This document shows, piece by piece, positions 53,388-64,000 of a DNA stretch of 64,000 nucleotides; position 1 is the stretch's first letter, and every line of letters begins with the position of its first letter. The position numbers were made by a program, and so were the translations under genes. The notes under the pieces were generated by a model that was given only the letters and a program-made list of their open reading frames with translations, was not told the origin of the DNA and did no database searches. The stretch lies in contig CM121342.1 of assembly GCA_051530055.1 (NCBI GenBank), positions 5,642,001 through 5,706,000 on the forward strand, read 5' to 3'. This stretch comes from Neoechinorhynchus agilis. Taxonomy: Eukaryota > Acanthocephala.

Positions 53388-53984
53388 TCATTTGATAATC
53401 CTTATCGGATTTAATTGCTTTCTCCGCCTTCGTAATTGATGTTCCTCTGATCTTTTCTGCTCTTCCTCTGGTTGGCTTATTGTTTGCTGACAATTTGCAT
53501 ACATTTGGGAGAAGGCAGTCCATATCCAAGCTTTAATAGAATTGGACCAAGCCAATAGTTGGCTTTCATCTTCATGAAAAGCTACGTTCGAAAAGATTGA
53601 AGTAATCGAATTTTGAATGGATAAAAAGAAACACTGATTAGTTGAATCGAACGTTCTTAATAAAGGTACAAATCCGACGCATCGGTCAACCAAAGTAACA
53701 AGGTAATTTTCGACTGCTCTAAGCTGACAATTTGTGGTATCATCCTGTGATCCATACATTTCACTAGGAATCCTTTCAACTCTTTGAAGAATTCTATTTC
53801 GACTCGACTTGATGGTCCGGATCGTCGTCGAAGGCATACGAAGTTTCCGTCCGATGTCACAAGGCCTTTCTCCGCTTTCAATTCGGTTCAAAATATCCAG
53901 TTTCTTTTCAAGACTAATAAAGTTCCGTTTCTTTTTTATAGAGGAAGGTTGTTGATTGTATTTTGTAAGATCGTTTGCATTCAT
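53388..53984 (-). CDS. pogo/CENP-B-type HTH protein (transposase-derived N-terminus)
   Basis: 198 codons. The first about 75 residues (KKKRNFISLEKKLDILNRIESGERPCDIGRKLRMPSTTIRTIKSSRNRIL) are a CENP-B N-terminal (psq-type) helix-turn-helix, as in pogo/Tigger transposases and proteins domesticated from them. The rest does not show the second CENP-B HTH or a DDE catalytic core. It could be a truncated transposase or a domesticated DNA-binding protein. In its favour as a gene: an intact frame and ordinary composition. No terminal inverted repeats were identified around it. It lies head-to-head with UBE2H across about 190 bp. Confidence 0.65.
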   Translation of the reverse strand: MNANDLTKYNQQPSSIKKKRNFISLEKKLDILNRIESGERPCDIGRKLRMPSTTIRTIKSSRNRILQRVERIPSEMYGSQDDTTNCQLRAVENYLVTLVDRCVGFVPLLRTFDSTNQCFFLSIQNSITSIFSNVAFHEDESQLLAWSNSIKAWIWTAFSQMYANCQQTISQPEEEQKRSEEHQLRRRRKQLNPIRIIK

Positions 53985-54299
53985 CGAGGGTTACACCCGC
54001 GCGTAGTAAGATCGAAATTTATTAAGGTGATGTAGAGTGCCAAGTAAACATTGTTTAAAGAATGACAGGGTTGCGACGGTCAGCGATTTTGGAAATGAAC
54101 CGAAGCAAGTCGAAAATCTCGATTAGGTTGTAAGAAATCAACCATTCAAAAAGCGAGAGAGTAGATTAACAAGCACTTAATTTGCTTTTGAGAGAAAAAA
54201 AGGGCTGCAATCACGAGGAGAAATATCCGGATATCGGGACAGACCAATCTTTACCAAATTGGGGGTTCCGTAGCGTAAATATTTGTGTATGAGACGCTC

Positions 54300-57200
54300 A
54301 TCCGATTATCGATTACGGTAAACCATGGGAAATGTTGCGATAATAACGAGACTCGAAACAATCAGTATCGTTTGTTGTGAGATGATCGGTAAGTTTTTTT
54401 GGGTAGGTTGCTTTTTGGCGGCCAAAAAACGACCTCTTCTCTTGTTCCATTATCAATTAGCCGATTTGGAGAATTTTTAAAGGTGAAATTCTATCACACT
54501 GTCCTCGTCGGCCGAAAATTTTCAGGATAAATCTTTGAAACTTGAATAAGTTCTCAGGAATGTTTGCGATAATAACGAGACTCGAAACAATCAGTATCGT
54601 TTGTTGTGAGATGATCGATAAGTTTTTGGTAGGTTGTTTTTTGGCGGCCAAAAAACGACCTCTTCTCTTGTTCCATTATCAATTAGCCGATTTGGAGAAT
54701 TTTTTAAAGGTAAAATTCTATCACACTGTCCTCGTCGGCCGAAAATTTTCAGGATAAATCTTTTGAATAAAACATCGCTAATTGAAACTTGAATAAGTTC
54801 TCAGGAATGTTTGCGATAATAACGAGACTCGAAACAATCAGTATCGTTTGTTGTGAGATGATCGATAAGTTTTTTTGGTAGGTTGTTTTTTGGCGGCCAA
54901 AAAACGACCTCTTCTCTTGTTCCATTATCAATTAGCCGATTTGGAGAATTTTTTAAAGGTAAAATTCTATCACACTGTCCTCGTCGGCCGAAAATTTTCA
55001 GGATAAATCTTTTTTTTGAATAAAACATCGCTAATTGAAACTTGAATAAGTTCTCAGGAATGTTTGCGATAATAACGAGACTCGAAACAATCAGTATCGT
55101 TTGTTGTGAGATGATCGATAAGTTTTTTGGTAGGTTGTTTTTTGGCGGCCAAAAAACGACCTCTTCTCTTGTTCCATTATCAATTAGCCGATTTGGAGAA
55201 TTTTTTAAAGGTAAAATTCTATCACACTGTCCTCGTCGGCCGAAAATTTTCAGGATAAATCTTTTTTTTGAATAAAACATCGCTAATTGAAACTTGAATA
55301 AGTTCTCAGGAATGTTTGCGATAATAACGAGACTCGAAACAATCAGTATCGTTTGTTGTGAGATGATCGATAAGTTTTTTTGGTAGGTTGTTTTTTGGCG
55401 GCCAAAAAACGACCTCTTCTCTTGTTCCATTATCAATTAGCCGATTTGGAGAATTTTTTAAAGGTAAAATTCTATCACACTGTCCTCGTCGGCCGAAAAT
55501 TTTCAGGATAAATCTTTTTTTTGAATAAAACATCGCTAATTGAAACTTGAATAAGTTCTCAGGAATGTTTGCGATAATAACGAGACTCGAAACAATCAGT
55601 ATCGTTTGTTGTGAGATGATCGATAAGTTTTTTTGGTAGGTTGTTTTTTGGCGGCCAAAAAACGACCTCTTCTCTTGTTCCATTATCAATTAGCCGATTT
55701 GGAGAATTTTTTAAAGGTAAAATTCTATCACACTGTCCTCGTCGGCCGAAAATTTTCAGGATAAATCTTTTTTTTGAATAAAACATCGCTAATTGAAACT
55801 TGAATAAGTTCTCAGGAATGTTTGCGATAATAACGAGACTCGAAACAATCAGTATCGTTTGTTGTGAGATGATCGATAAGTTTTTTTGGTAGGTTGTTTT
55901 TTGGCGGCCAAAAAACGACCTCTTCTCTTGTTCCATTATCAATTAGCCGATTTGGAGAATTTTTTAAAGGTAAAATTCTATCACACTGTCCTCGTCGGCC
56001 GAAAATTTTCAGGATAAATCTTTTTTTTGAATAAAACATCGCTAATTGAAACTTGAATAAGTTCTCAGGAATGTTTGCGATAATAACGAGACTCGAAACA
56101 ATCAGTATCGTTTGTTGTGAGATGATCGATAAGTTTTTTTGGTAGGTTGTTTTTTGGCGGCCAAAAAACGACCTCTTCTCTTGTTCCATTATCAATTAGC
56201 CGATTTGGAGAATTTTTTAAAGGTAAAATTCTATCACACTGTCCTCGTCGGCCGAAAATTTTCAGGATAAATCTTTTTTTTGAATAAAACATCGCTAATT
56301 GAAACTTGAATAAGTTCTCAGGAATGTTTGCGATAACGAGACTCGAAACAATCAGTATCGTTTGTTGTGAGATGATCGATAAGTTTTTTGGTAGGTTGTT
56401 TTTTGGCGGCCAAAAAACGACCTCTCTCTTGTTCCATTATCAATTAGCCGATTTGGAGAATTTTTTAAAGGTAAAATTCTATCACTGTCCTCGTCGGCCG
56501 AAAATTTTCGGATAAATCTTTTTTTTGAATAAAACATCGCTAATTGAAACTTGAATAAGTTCTCAGGAATGTTTGCGATAATAACGAGACTCGAAACAAT
56601 CAGTATCGTTTGTTGTGAGATGATCGATAAGTTTTTTTGGTAGGTTGTTTTTTGGCGGCCAAAAAACGACCTCTTCTCTTGTTCCATTATCAATTAGCCG
56701 ATTTGGAGAATTTTTTAAAGGTAAAATTCTATCACACTGTCCTCGTCGGCCGAAAATTTTCAGGATAAATCTTTTTTTTGAATAAAACATCGCTAATTGA
56801 AACTTGAATAAGTTCTCAGGAATGTTTGCGATAATAACGAGACTCGAAACAATCAGTATCGTTTGTTGTGAGATGATCGATAAGTTTTTTTGGTAGGTTG
56901 TTTTTTGGCGGCCAAAAAACGACCTCTTCTCTTGTTCCATTATCAATTAGCCGATTTGGAGAATTTTTTAAAGGTAAAATTCTATCACACTGTCCTCGTC
57001 GGCCGAAAATTTTCAGGATAAATCTTTTTTTTGAATAAAACATCGCTAATTGAAACTTGAATAAGTTCTCAGGAATGTTTGCGATAATAACGAGACTCGA
57101 AACAATCAGTATCGTTTGTTGTGAGATGATCGATAAGTTTTTTTGGTAGGTTGTTTTTTGGCGGCCAAAAAACGACCTCTTCTCTTGTTCCATTATCAAT

Positions 57201-58085
57201 TAGCCGATTTGGAGAATTTTTTAAAGGTAAAATTCTATCACACTGTCCTCGTCGGCCGAACATTTTCAGGATAAATCTTTTTTTTGAATAAAACATCGCT
57301 AATTGAAACTTGAATAAGTTCTCAGGAATGTTTGCGATAATAACGAGACTCGAAACAATCAGTATCGTTTGTTGTGAGATGATCGATAAGTTTTTTTGGT
57401 AGGTTGTTTTTTGGCGGCCAAAAAACGACCTCTTCTCTTGTTCCATTATCAATTAGCCGATTTGGAGAATTTTTTAAAGGTAAAATTCTATCACACTGTC
57501 CTCGTCGGCCGAACATTTTCAGGATAAATCTTTTTTTTGAATAAAACATCGCTAATTGAAACTTGAATAAGTTCTCAGGAATGTTTGCGATAATAACGAG
57601 ACTCGAAACAATCAGTATCGTTTGTTGTGAGATGATCGATAAGTTTTTTTGGTAGGTTGTTTTTTGGCGGCCAAAAAACGACCTCTTCTCTTGTTCCATT
57701 ATCAATTAGCCGATTTGGAGAATTTTTTAAAGGTAAAATTCTATCACACTGTCCTCGTCGGCCGAAAATTTTCAGGATAAATCTTTTTTTTGAATAAAAC
57801 ATCGCTAATTGAAACTTGAATAAGTTCTCAGGAATGTTTGCGATAATAACGAGACTCGAAACAATCAGTATCGTTTGTTGTGAGATGATCGATAAGTTTT
57901 TTTGGTAGGTTGTTTTTTGGCGGCCAAAAAACGACCTCTTCTCTTGTTCCATTATCAATTAGCCGATTTGGAGAATTTTTTAAAGGTAAAATTCTATCAC
58001 ACTGTCCTCGTCGGCCGAAAATTTTCAGGATAAATCTTTTTTTTGAACAAAACATCGCTAATTGAAACTTGAATAAGTCCTCAGG
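54300..58085. repeat. Tandem array, 253-bp unit, about 15 near-identical copies
   Basis: Unit: ttctcaggaatgtttgcgat, aataacgagactcgaaacaa, tcagtatcgtttgttgtgag, atgatcgataagtttttttg, gtaggttgttttttggcggc, caaaaaacgacctcttctct, tgttccattatcaattagcc, gatttggagaattttttaaa, ggtaaaattctatcacactg, tcctcgtcggccgaaaattt. From about 54.8 to 58.0 kb copies are almost perfectly identical; edge copies are more diverged. Each unit contains the hairpin aggttgttttttggcggcca..aaaacgacct. The repeated 127-codon minus-strand ORFs span 1.5 units and read the same DNA in two frames; they are not genes. Confidence 0.97.
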
Positions 58086-58089
58086 AATG

Positions 58090-58975
58090 TTTTTAATCGA
58101 AAAAACACCTTATTTACCGCGGATGAAAACTTCTAAACAATAATATTTAAGGTTTATTGAAATCAATTGCACTCAAATGAAGAGTATAAATCGATCAGCA
58201 AAATATATGCGATTAGTAATGCATTAATGGAGGTTAAATGGCAACAACAACGCATTCTATTGTCTAGCTGTAATGGGCCCAACCGAAATAGTCGAAAATT
58301 ATTAAAATATCATCGATAAAATCCTCCGAGTAAGTCAAAGTTTATAATTTTGGTGAAAATCCGGCGATTATAATCGTTATTTGATTTATAGGGGAAATAT
58401 TTGGCAGAGGAGGTAACGTCGCCTCATCAGTCATCTAAAAATGAGTTTTTCCCACTCAGATTTTAAGCTCGAGTGCGCAAGATCGCAAAACCCGAAGCTC
58501 GAGGACCAATTATCCGCTCGAACCCCCTGAGATATTAAAGTCGTCATCGAACACAACTAAGCTCGTTTCTGTATCACTAAATTGAAACATTGGAATTATA
58601 TAAAAGTAGTTCTCTTATTTTTATAGAACGAAATCGTGTTTAAGTTCGTTCTTTAGTAAAAATCGTTTATTGGAAGGTTTTCGTAAATTTTTGATTGAGA
58701 TCAAGACAGTCAAAAAAAGGTCTAAATTTGAATTGAGAACTGTTCAATATCTAAGGAAAAAGAATACGATGATTTTCTTCTTTATTTAACTAAAAATACA
58801 AAAATGATTCTTGTTATTCTTCACCTTCATCAGAAAACAATTTCCAAATACTTTTAAACTGCGGTTGATTTATCAGAATACCTCTCGATTATGCAGAATT
58901 CATCATAGTTTCAACGGTATTTCGTCCTTTTTGGCTGCGATCATTTTTGGTTTCGGATCACATTTAAAATAAGCA
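58090..58975. other. Intergenic, repeat fragments
   Basis: Contains a half copy of the ataattttggtgaaaatccg MITE (about 58338-58430), a fragment similar to 3130-3180 (about 58470-58500) and a tttttaatcgaaaaaa piece shared with the 38.8 kb MITE. No gene. Confidence 0.5.
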
Positions 58976-58980
58976 TCATT

Positions 58981-59373
58981 TTAATTGAAAAACAGAATCA
59001 TGATACAAATCAAAGTTAAAAAATTCAAATTATTCACAATGAAACCATTGCACAAGTTTCCTTCACAATGGCAAATTCTTTTATAAAATCCATTATCACT
59101 ATCGACACAATTATCATAATGATAACGTCGAATATCTTCGATGCATCCTCTTTTGACTTGAATTCCTAGAATTGATTCTTCAATTCTTTTCTCACATCCA
59201 AAACTACAATATACGACGCCAAAACTCATTGTCATCGAAGGATCTTTACAACGTTCATCGTATTCACTAGAGCAAGAGAAACAACCAATGAGTGAAGTTA
59301 CAGGAGACCGAACGAATTGTTCAGCTGGATTTAGTCCAAATGCTATTAAAATCATTAAACGAATATTTGACAT
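58981..59373 (-). CDS. Ly6/uPAR (three-finger) GPI-anchored-type protein
   Basis: Single exon, 130 residues starting MSNIRLMILIAFGLNPAEQ (signal peptide; the frame is open three codons further upstream without a Met). The Cys pattern CFSCSS...C...VVYCSFGCEKR...RGC..D...NCV....YKRICHCEGNLCN ends in the CCxxxxCN-like box typical of Ly6/three-finger domains. A hydrophobic C-terminus (LNFLTLICIMILFFN) fits a GPI-anchor signal. Family members modulate receptors or channels at the cell surface; no specific partner can be inferred. Confidence 0.85.
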   Translation of the reverse strand: MSNIRLMILIAFGLNPAEQFVRSPVTSLIGCFSCSSEYDERCKDPSMTMSFGVVYCSFGCEKRIEESILGIQVKRGCIEDIRRYHYDNCVDSDNGFYKRICHCEGNLCNGFIVNNLNFLTLICIMILFFN

Positions 59374-59454
59374 TTTTAACACATTTTATGTGAGCGATTT
59401 GACCGCTTTTTTTCCGTTGAGTAACGTGACTCATTGAACTCAGAAAGGTAATTG

Positions 59455-61885
59455 TTCAAAAGTCTGATTCATGCTCGTGTTTAAAGTCAATCTTTTCATA
59501 TTTAAAAATCTGCCATGTAAAAAAAGGGGAATTACACAAATCATCTAGAAAAAAAAAGAAGTTATGGTTGTGAACGAAGAAATATTTCCAAAACATCAAT
59601 CGATTTCACATTAATTAACCTTTAATAAATTTTTTAAAGTGGATTTTAGCAAAAAAACCTACAAAACAATCATGACTTGTGAGGCGAAACTTTTATTTTC
59701 CAAAGATTTCTTAGCCATAAAAAAAACACCGTTAACTGTGAGTATCTTCACCACAATTTTAATATTCAAACAAATTTGCAAAAGATTGATTTCGGTACTT
59801 CTTTAGAGATTTGAAGAATGTTTTTTTCTTGTCAGTTAGTTTTGTTATCGGTTCAAGTTAAAAGAAAAAAGTCTGATTCATGCTCGTGTTTAAAGTCAAT
59901 CTTTTCATATTTAAAAATCTGCCATGTAAAAAAGGGGAATTACACAAATCATCTAGAAAAAAAAGAAGTTATGGCTGTGAATGAAGAAATATTTCCAAAA
60001 CATCAATCGATTTCACATTAATTAACCTTTAATAAATTTTTTAAAGTGGATTTTAGCAAAAAAACTTACAAAACAATCATGACTTGTGAGGCGAAACTTT
60101 TATTTTCCAAAGATTTCTTAGCCATAAAAAAACACCGTTAACTGTGAGTATCTTCACCACAATTTTAATATTCAAACAAATTTGCAAAAGATTGATTTCG
60201 GTACTTTAGAGATTTGAAGAATGTTTTTTTCTTGTCAGTTAGTTTTGTTATCGGTTCAAGTTAAAAGAAAAAAGTCTGATTCATGCTCGTGTTTAAAGTC
60301 AATCTTTTCATATTTAAAAATCTGCCATGTAAAAAAAGGGAATTACACAAATCATCTAGAAAAAAAAGAAGTTATGGTTGTGAATGAAGAAATATTTCCA
60401 AAACATCAATCGATTTCACATTAATTAACCTTTAATAAATTTTTTAAAGTGGATTTTAGCAAAAAAACTTACAAAACAATCATGACTTGTGAGGCGAAAC
60501 TTTTATTTTCCAAAGATTTCTTAGCCATAAAAAAACACCGTTAACTGTGAGTATCTTCACCACAATTTTAATATTCAAACAAATTTGCAAAAGATTGATT
60601 TCGGTACTTTAGAGATTTGAAGAATGTTTTTTCTTGTCAGTTAGTTTTGTTATCGGTTCAAGTTAAAAGAAAAAAGTCTGATTCATGCTCGTGTTTAAAG
60701 TCAATCTTTTCATATTTAAAAATCTGCCATGTAAAAAAGGGGAATTACACAAATCATCTAGAAAAAAAAGAAGTTATGGTTGTGAATGAAGAAATATTTC
60801 CAAAACATCAATCGATTTCACATTAATTAACCTTTAATAAATTTTTTAAAGTGGATTTTAGCAAAAAAACTACAAAACAATCATGACTTGTGAGGCGAAA
60901 CTTATTTTCCAAAGATTTCTTAGCCATAAAAAAACACCGTTAACTGTGAGTATCTTCACCACAATTTTAATATTCAAACAAATTTGCAAAAGATTGATTT
61001 CGGTACTTCTTTAGAGATTTGAAGAATGTTTTTTTCTTGTCAGTTAGTTTTGTTATCGGTTCAAGTTAAAAGAAAAAAGTCTGATTCATGCTCGTGTTTA
61101 AAGTCAATCTTTTCATATTTAAAAATCTGCCATGTAAAAAAAGGGGAATTACACAAATCATCTAGAAAAAAAGAAGTTATGGTTGTGAATGAAGAAATAT
61201 TTCCAAAACATCAATCGATTTCACATTAATTAACCTTTAATAAATTTTTTAAAGTGGATTTTAGCAAAAAAACCTACAAAACAATCATGACTTGTGAGGC
61301 GAAACTTTTATTTTCCAAAGATTTCTTAGCCATAAAAAAACACCGTTAACTGTGAGTATCTTCACCACAATTTTAATATTCAAACAAATTTGCAAAAGAT
61401 TGATTTCGGTACTTTAGAGATTTGAAGAATGTTTTTTTCTTGTCAGTTAGTTTTGTTATCGGTTCAAGTTAAAAGAAAAAAGTCTGATTCATGCTCGTGT
61501 TTAAAGTCAATCTTTTCATATTTAAAAATCTGCCATGTAAAAAAAGGGGAATTACACAAATCATCTAGAAAAAAAAGAAGTTATGGTTGTGAATGAAGAA
61601 ATATTTCCAAAACATCAATCGATTTCACATTAATTAACCTTTAATAAATTTTTTAAAGTGGATTTTAGAAAAAAAACTTACAAAACAATCATGACTTGTG
61701 AGGCGAAACTTTTATTTTCCAAAGATTTCTTAGCCATAAAAAAACACCGTTATCTGTGAGTATCTTCACCACAATTTTAATATTCAAACAAATTTGCAAA
61801 AGATTGATTTCGGTACTTCTTTAGAGATTTGAAGAATGTTTTTTTCTTGTCAGTTAGTTTTGTTATCGGTTCAAGTTAAAAGAAA
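59455..61885. repeat. Tandem array, ~403-bp unit, 6 copies
   Basis: Markers gtctgattcatgctcgtgtt at about 59461, 59870, 60274, 60677, 61079 and 61483. The unit also has gaagttatggttgtgaatga, catcaatcgatttcacatta, atcatgacttgtgaggcgaa, gttaactgtgagtatcttca and gaatgtttttttcttgtcag. Each unit contains a 67-codon plus-strand ORF (MFFSCQLVLLSVQVKRKKSD) with a signal-like start, but it is fully conserved only because the unit is; changes in the copies do not favour silent sites. No gene called. Confidence 0.95.
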
Positions 61886-61889
61886 AATT

Positions 61890-62395
61890 GATGGTTATTT
61901 CCTGACTTTTGAGAGCGTTGTAATCAGTGCTCTAAACAATAAACAAAAAAGAGAAGGCTGTGCAGTAAATCACAAAATCGTCGATTTCGTTTCTGAGAGT
62001 TACTGATTTCAGTCTAAAGCTCACTGCCAAAAAATTCCTCTTTTCTATAGTCGCAAAAACCATTAAATCGATTAAGATCATTCGTTAATTCTATCCCAAA
62101 TTCAGCATGAACATTTATCCATCATCGCTAGAATTTAGAGTAAAACGTCGTTAATGCGCGATTTAATTTTGATCGGGCATCATTCGGATACGACATTGAC
62201 TTTTTAATACTGGATTATAAATATCAAAGTTTTTAAAGTGCAAGAGGAAGTAGAATTACATAATTTTAGCCTTTCTCAATTTGGTTTTTTTTCGCTGCAA
62301 GTCTCTTTTATCAACAGCAGTTGATTGTAGGGCAGCTTCCGGATAAAATTGACGTTTCGGATATTTCATCAATGTTTCCTAACCCAATCATACGA
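61890..62395. other. Short unique spacer between two arrays
   Basis: AT-rich, with no ORF, RNA gene or repeat that I can support. Confidence 0.4.
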
Positions 62396-62399
62396 TTGT

Positions 62400-63925
62400 T
62401 CTACTTTTATTGTCTTATTTCAAATATATAAATCGGTTTTTTAACAACAAAATCCTCATGCAATGAACTATTTGGTTTTTTAGACGCAAAACTCGTAAAA
62501 AAGGAATTCCTAAATAAGATTTTGGCTTTCCATAGGCCTTAAAACGGACGACGGTTGAATCTCTCTCCTTAAAAAATCTCGTTAGTCCACTTTTATTGCC
62601 TTATTTCAAATATATAAATCGGTTTTTTAACAACAAAATCCTCACGCAATGAACTATTTGGTTATTTAGACGCAAAACTCGTAAAAAAGGAATTCCTAAA
62701 TAAGATTTTGGCTTTCCATAGGCCTTAAAACGGACGACGGTTGAATCTCTCTCCTTAAAAAATCTCGTTAGTCCACTTTTATTGTCTTATTTCAAATATA
62801 TAAATCGGTTTTTTAACAACAAAATCCTCACGCAATGAACTATTTGGTTTTTTAGACGCAAAACTCGTAAAAAAGGAATTCCTAAATAAGATTTTGGCTT
62901 TCCATAGGCCTTAAAACGGACGACGGTTGAATCTCTCTCCTTAAAAAATCTCGTTAGTCCACTTTTATTGCCTTATTTCAAATATATAAATCGGTTTTTT
63001 AACAACAAAATCCTCACGCAATGAACTATTTGGTTTTTTAGACGCAAAACTCGTAAAAAAGGAATTCCTAATAAGATTTTGGCTTTCCATAGGCCTTAAA
63101 ACGGACGACGGTTGAATCTCTCTCCTTAAAAAATCTCGTTAGTCCACTTTTATTGCCTTATTTCAAATATATAAATCGGTTTTTTAACAACAAAATCCTC
63201 ATGCAATGAACTATTTGGTTTTTTAGACGCAAAACTCGTAAAAAAGGAATTCCTAAATAAGATTTTGGCTTTCCATAGGCCTTAAAACGGACGACGGTTG
63301 AATCTCTCTCCTTAAAAAATCTCGTTAGTCCACTTTTATTGTCTTATTTCAAATATATAAATCGGTTTTTTAACAACAAAATCCTCACGCAATGAACTAT
63401 TTGGTTTTTTAGACGCAAAACTCGTAAAAAAGGAATTCCTAAATAAGATTTTGGCTTTCCATAGGCCTTAAAACGGACGACGGTTGAATCTCTCTCCTTA
63501 AAAAATCTCGTTAGTCCACTTTTATTGCCTTATTTCAAATATATAAATCGGTTTTTTAACAACAAAATCCTCACGCAATGAACTATTTGGTTTTTTAGAC
63601 GCAAAACTCGTAAAAAGGAATTCCTAAATAAGATTTTGGCTTTCCATAGGCCTTAAAACGGACGACGGTTGAATCTCTCTCCTTAAAAAATCTCGTTAGT
63701 CCACTTTTATTGCCTTATTTCAAATATATAAATCGGTTTTTTAACAACAAAATCCTCACGCAATGAACTATTTGGTTATTTAGACGCAAAACTCGTAAAA
63801 AAGGAATTCCTAAATAAGATTTTGGCTTTCCATAGGCCTTAAAACGGACGACGGTTGAATCTCTCTCCTTAAAAAATCTCGTTAGTCCACTTTTATTGCC
63901 TTATTTCAAATATATATATCGGTAA
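62400..63925. repeat. Tandem array, ~188-bp unit, about 8 copies
   Basis: Unit: ccacttttattg.cttatttc, aaatatataaatcggttttt, taacaacaaaatcctcacgc, aatgaactatttggtttttt, agacgcaaaactcgtaaaaa, aggaattcctaaataagatt, ttggctttccataggcctta, aaacggacgacggttgaatc. Starts at about 62400, 62588, 62774, 62962, 63146, 63334, 63522, 63708 and a partial at 63890. Very homogeneous. The sequence after it (63930-64000) is unique and runs off the window. Confidence 0.96.
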
Positions 63926-64000
63926 TCGGTCAATATACACGTACCTGCATGCGCTCTTTTCACTCAAGACTCCTCGGTTGAGACGAGTGTCAAATCGAGT

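Noticed and set aside
7547-53984. A ciliate micronuclear genome as the source (IES-like segments, tiny introns)
   Set aside because: Gene content (fukutin, extended Tudor, Ly6, SR protein with RS tail, class A GPCR) and use of all three stop codons point to an animal. IES-like elimination in an animal stays open as a hypothesis only.
54801-58055. Repeated 127-codon minus-strand ORFs in the 253-bp array
   Set aside because: They cover 1.5 units and translate the same DNA in two different frames, so they cannot both be coding. They exist because the unit is AT-rich and stop-poor.
59818-61229. Repeated 67-codon ORFs with signal-like start (MFFSCQLVLLS) in the 403-bp array
   Set aside because: They are part of the repeat unit. 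Copy-to-copy changes include frame-altering indels and show no silent-site bias; there is no sign of selection on protein.
14060-63925. CRISPR arrays
   Set aside because: Repeats are long, contiguous and without unique spacers, and the DNA is eukaryotic.

Overview
The window is from a metazoan nuclear genome, AT-rich and intron-containing. The evidence is the gene set: an extended-Tudor protein, fukutin, an SR splicing factor with a zinc knuckle, a rhodopsin-type receptor, a Ly6/three-finger protein, UBE2H, V-ATPase c'', transaldolase and HPRT. Penelope-like, RTE-like and tRNA-SINE retroelements are also present. All three standard stop codons end genes. I cannot name the species. A 19-nt intron, many 33-60-nt introns and AG acceptors placed right before several start codons suggest a fast-evolving, intron-reduced lineage, possibly with spliced-leader trans-splicing.

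Layout. 1-2.6 kb: Tudor and coiled-coil gene(s), minus strand, running off the left edge. 2.6-6 kb: LINE and other element debris. 6.0-6.4 kb: a small secreted Thr/Pro-rich protein. 7.5-9.6 kb: a Cys-rich type I membrane protein. 10.6-14 kb: duplicated LINE debris and a broken retroelement. 14.0-16.2 kb: ~148-bp satellite. 16.3-17.0 kb: SRSF7-like gene. 17.3-22.6 kb: two more satellites. 22.9-24.5 kb: fukutin. 25.4-25.8 kb: Penelope-like tail. 26.3-27.3 kb: membrane-anchored dual-specificity phosphatase. 28.4 kb: tRNA-Pro(CGG). 29.6-30.8 kb: transaldolase. 32.0-32.8 kb: dynein-light-chain-domain protein. 33.9-35.5 kb: GPCR. 36-39.8 kb: Penelope/hammerhead-type and foldback elements plus a satellite. 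41.7-42.5 kb: HPRT. 42.8-44 kb: three SINEs. 44.4-45.5 kb: satellite. 45.7-47.0 kb: V-ATPase c''. 50.4-52.4 kb: satellite. 52.5-53.2 kb: UBE2H. 53.4-54.0 kb: pogo/CENP-B-type HTH ORF. 54.3-58.1 kb: near-identical 253-bp array. 59.0-59.4 kb: Ly6 protein. 59.5-61.9 and 62.4-63.9 kb: two arrays. Tandem arrays cover about 21 kb, a third of the window, each with its own unit.

Main discovery. The genes carry two kinds of intervening sequence. One is ordinary: short GT-AG introns, about 17 seen, down to 19 nt in fukutin. The other is bounded by inverted terminal repeats, and in most cases has no GT-AG pair that keeps the reading frame. Examples are in transaldolase (200 nt), UBE2H (53 nt), V-ATPase c'' (~400 nt), the phosphatase (~36 nt) and the Cys-rich membrane protein (244 and 51 nt). 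The GPCR has two introns with inverted ends that can still be read as GT-AG. Removing each segment restores a conserved, full-length protein. Several segments are flanked by short direct repeats (TA, TCCC, ATTTT), as a transposon insertion would be. The arms pair within each locus but differ in sequence between loci, which points to recognition by structure. Candidate explanations are non-canonical, structure-defined introns derived from MITE-like DNA elements, or precise DNA-level elimination (IES-like). RNA-seq plus somatic and germline DNA would decide.

The genes are housekeeping or cell-surface singletons with no operon-like relation to each other.
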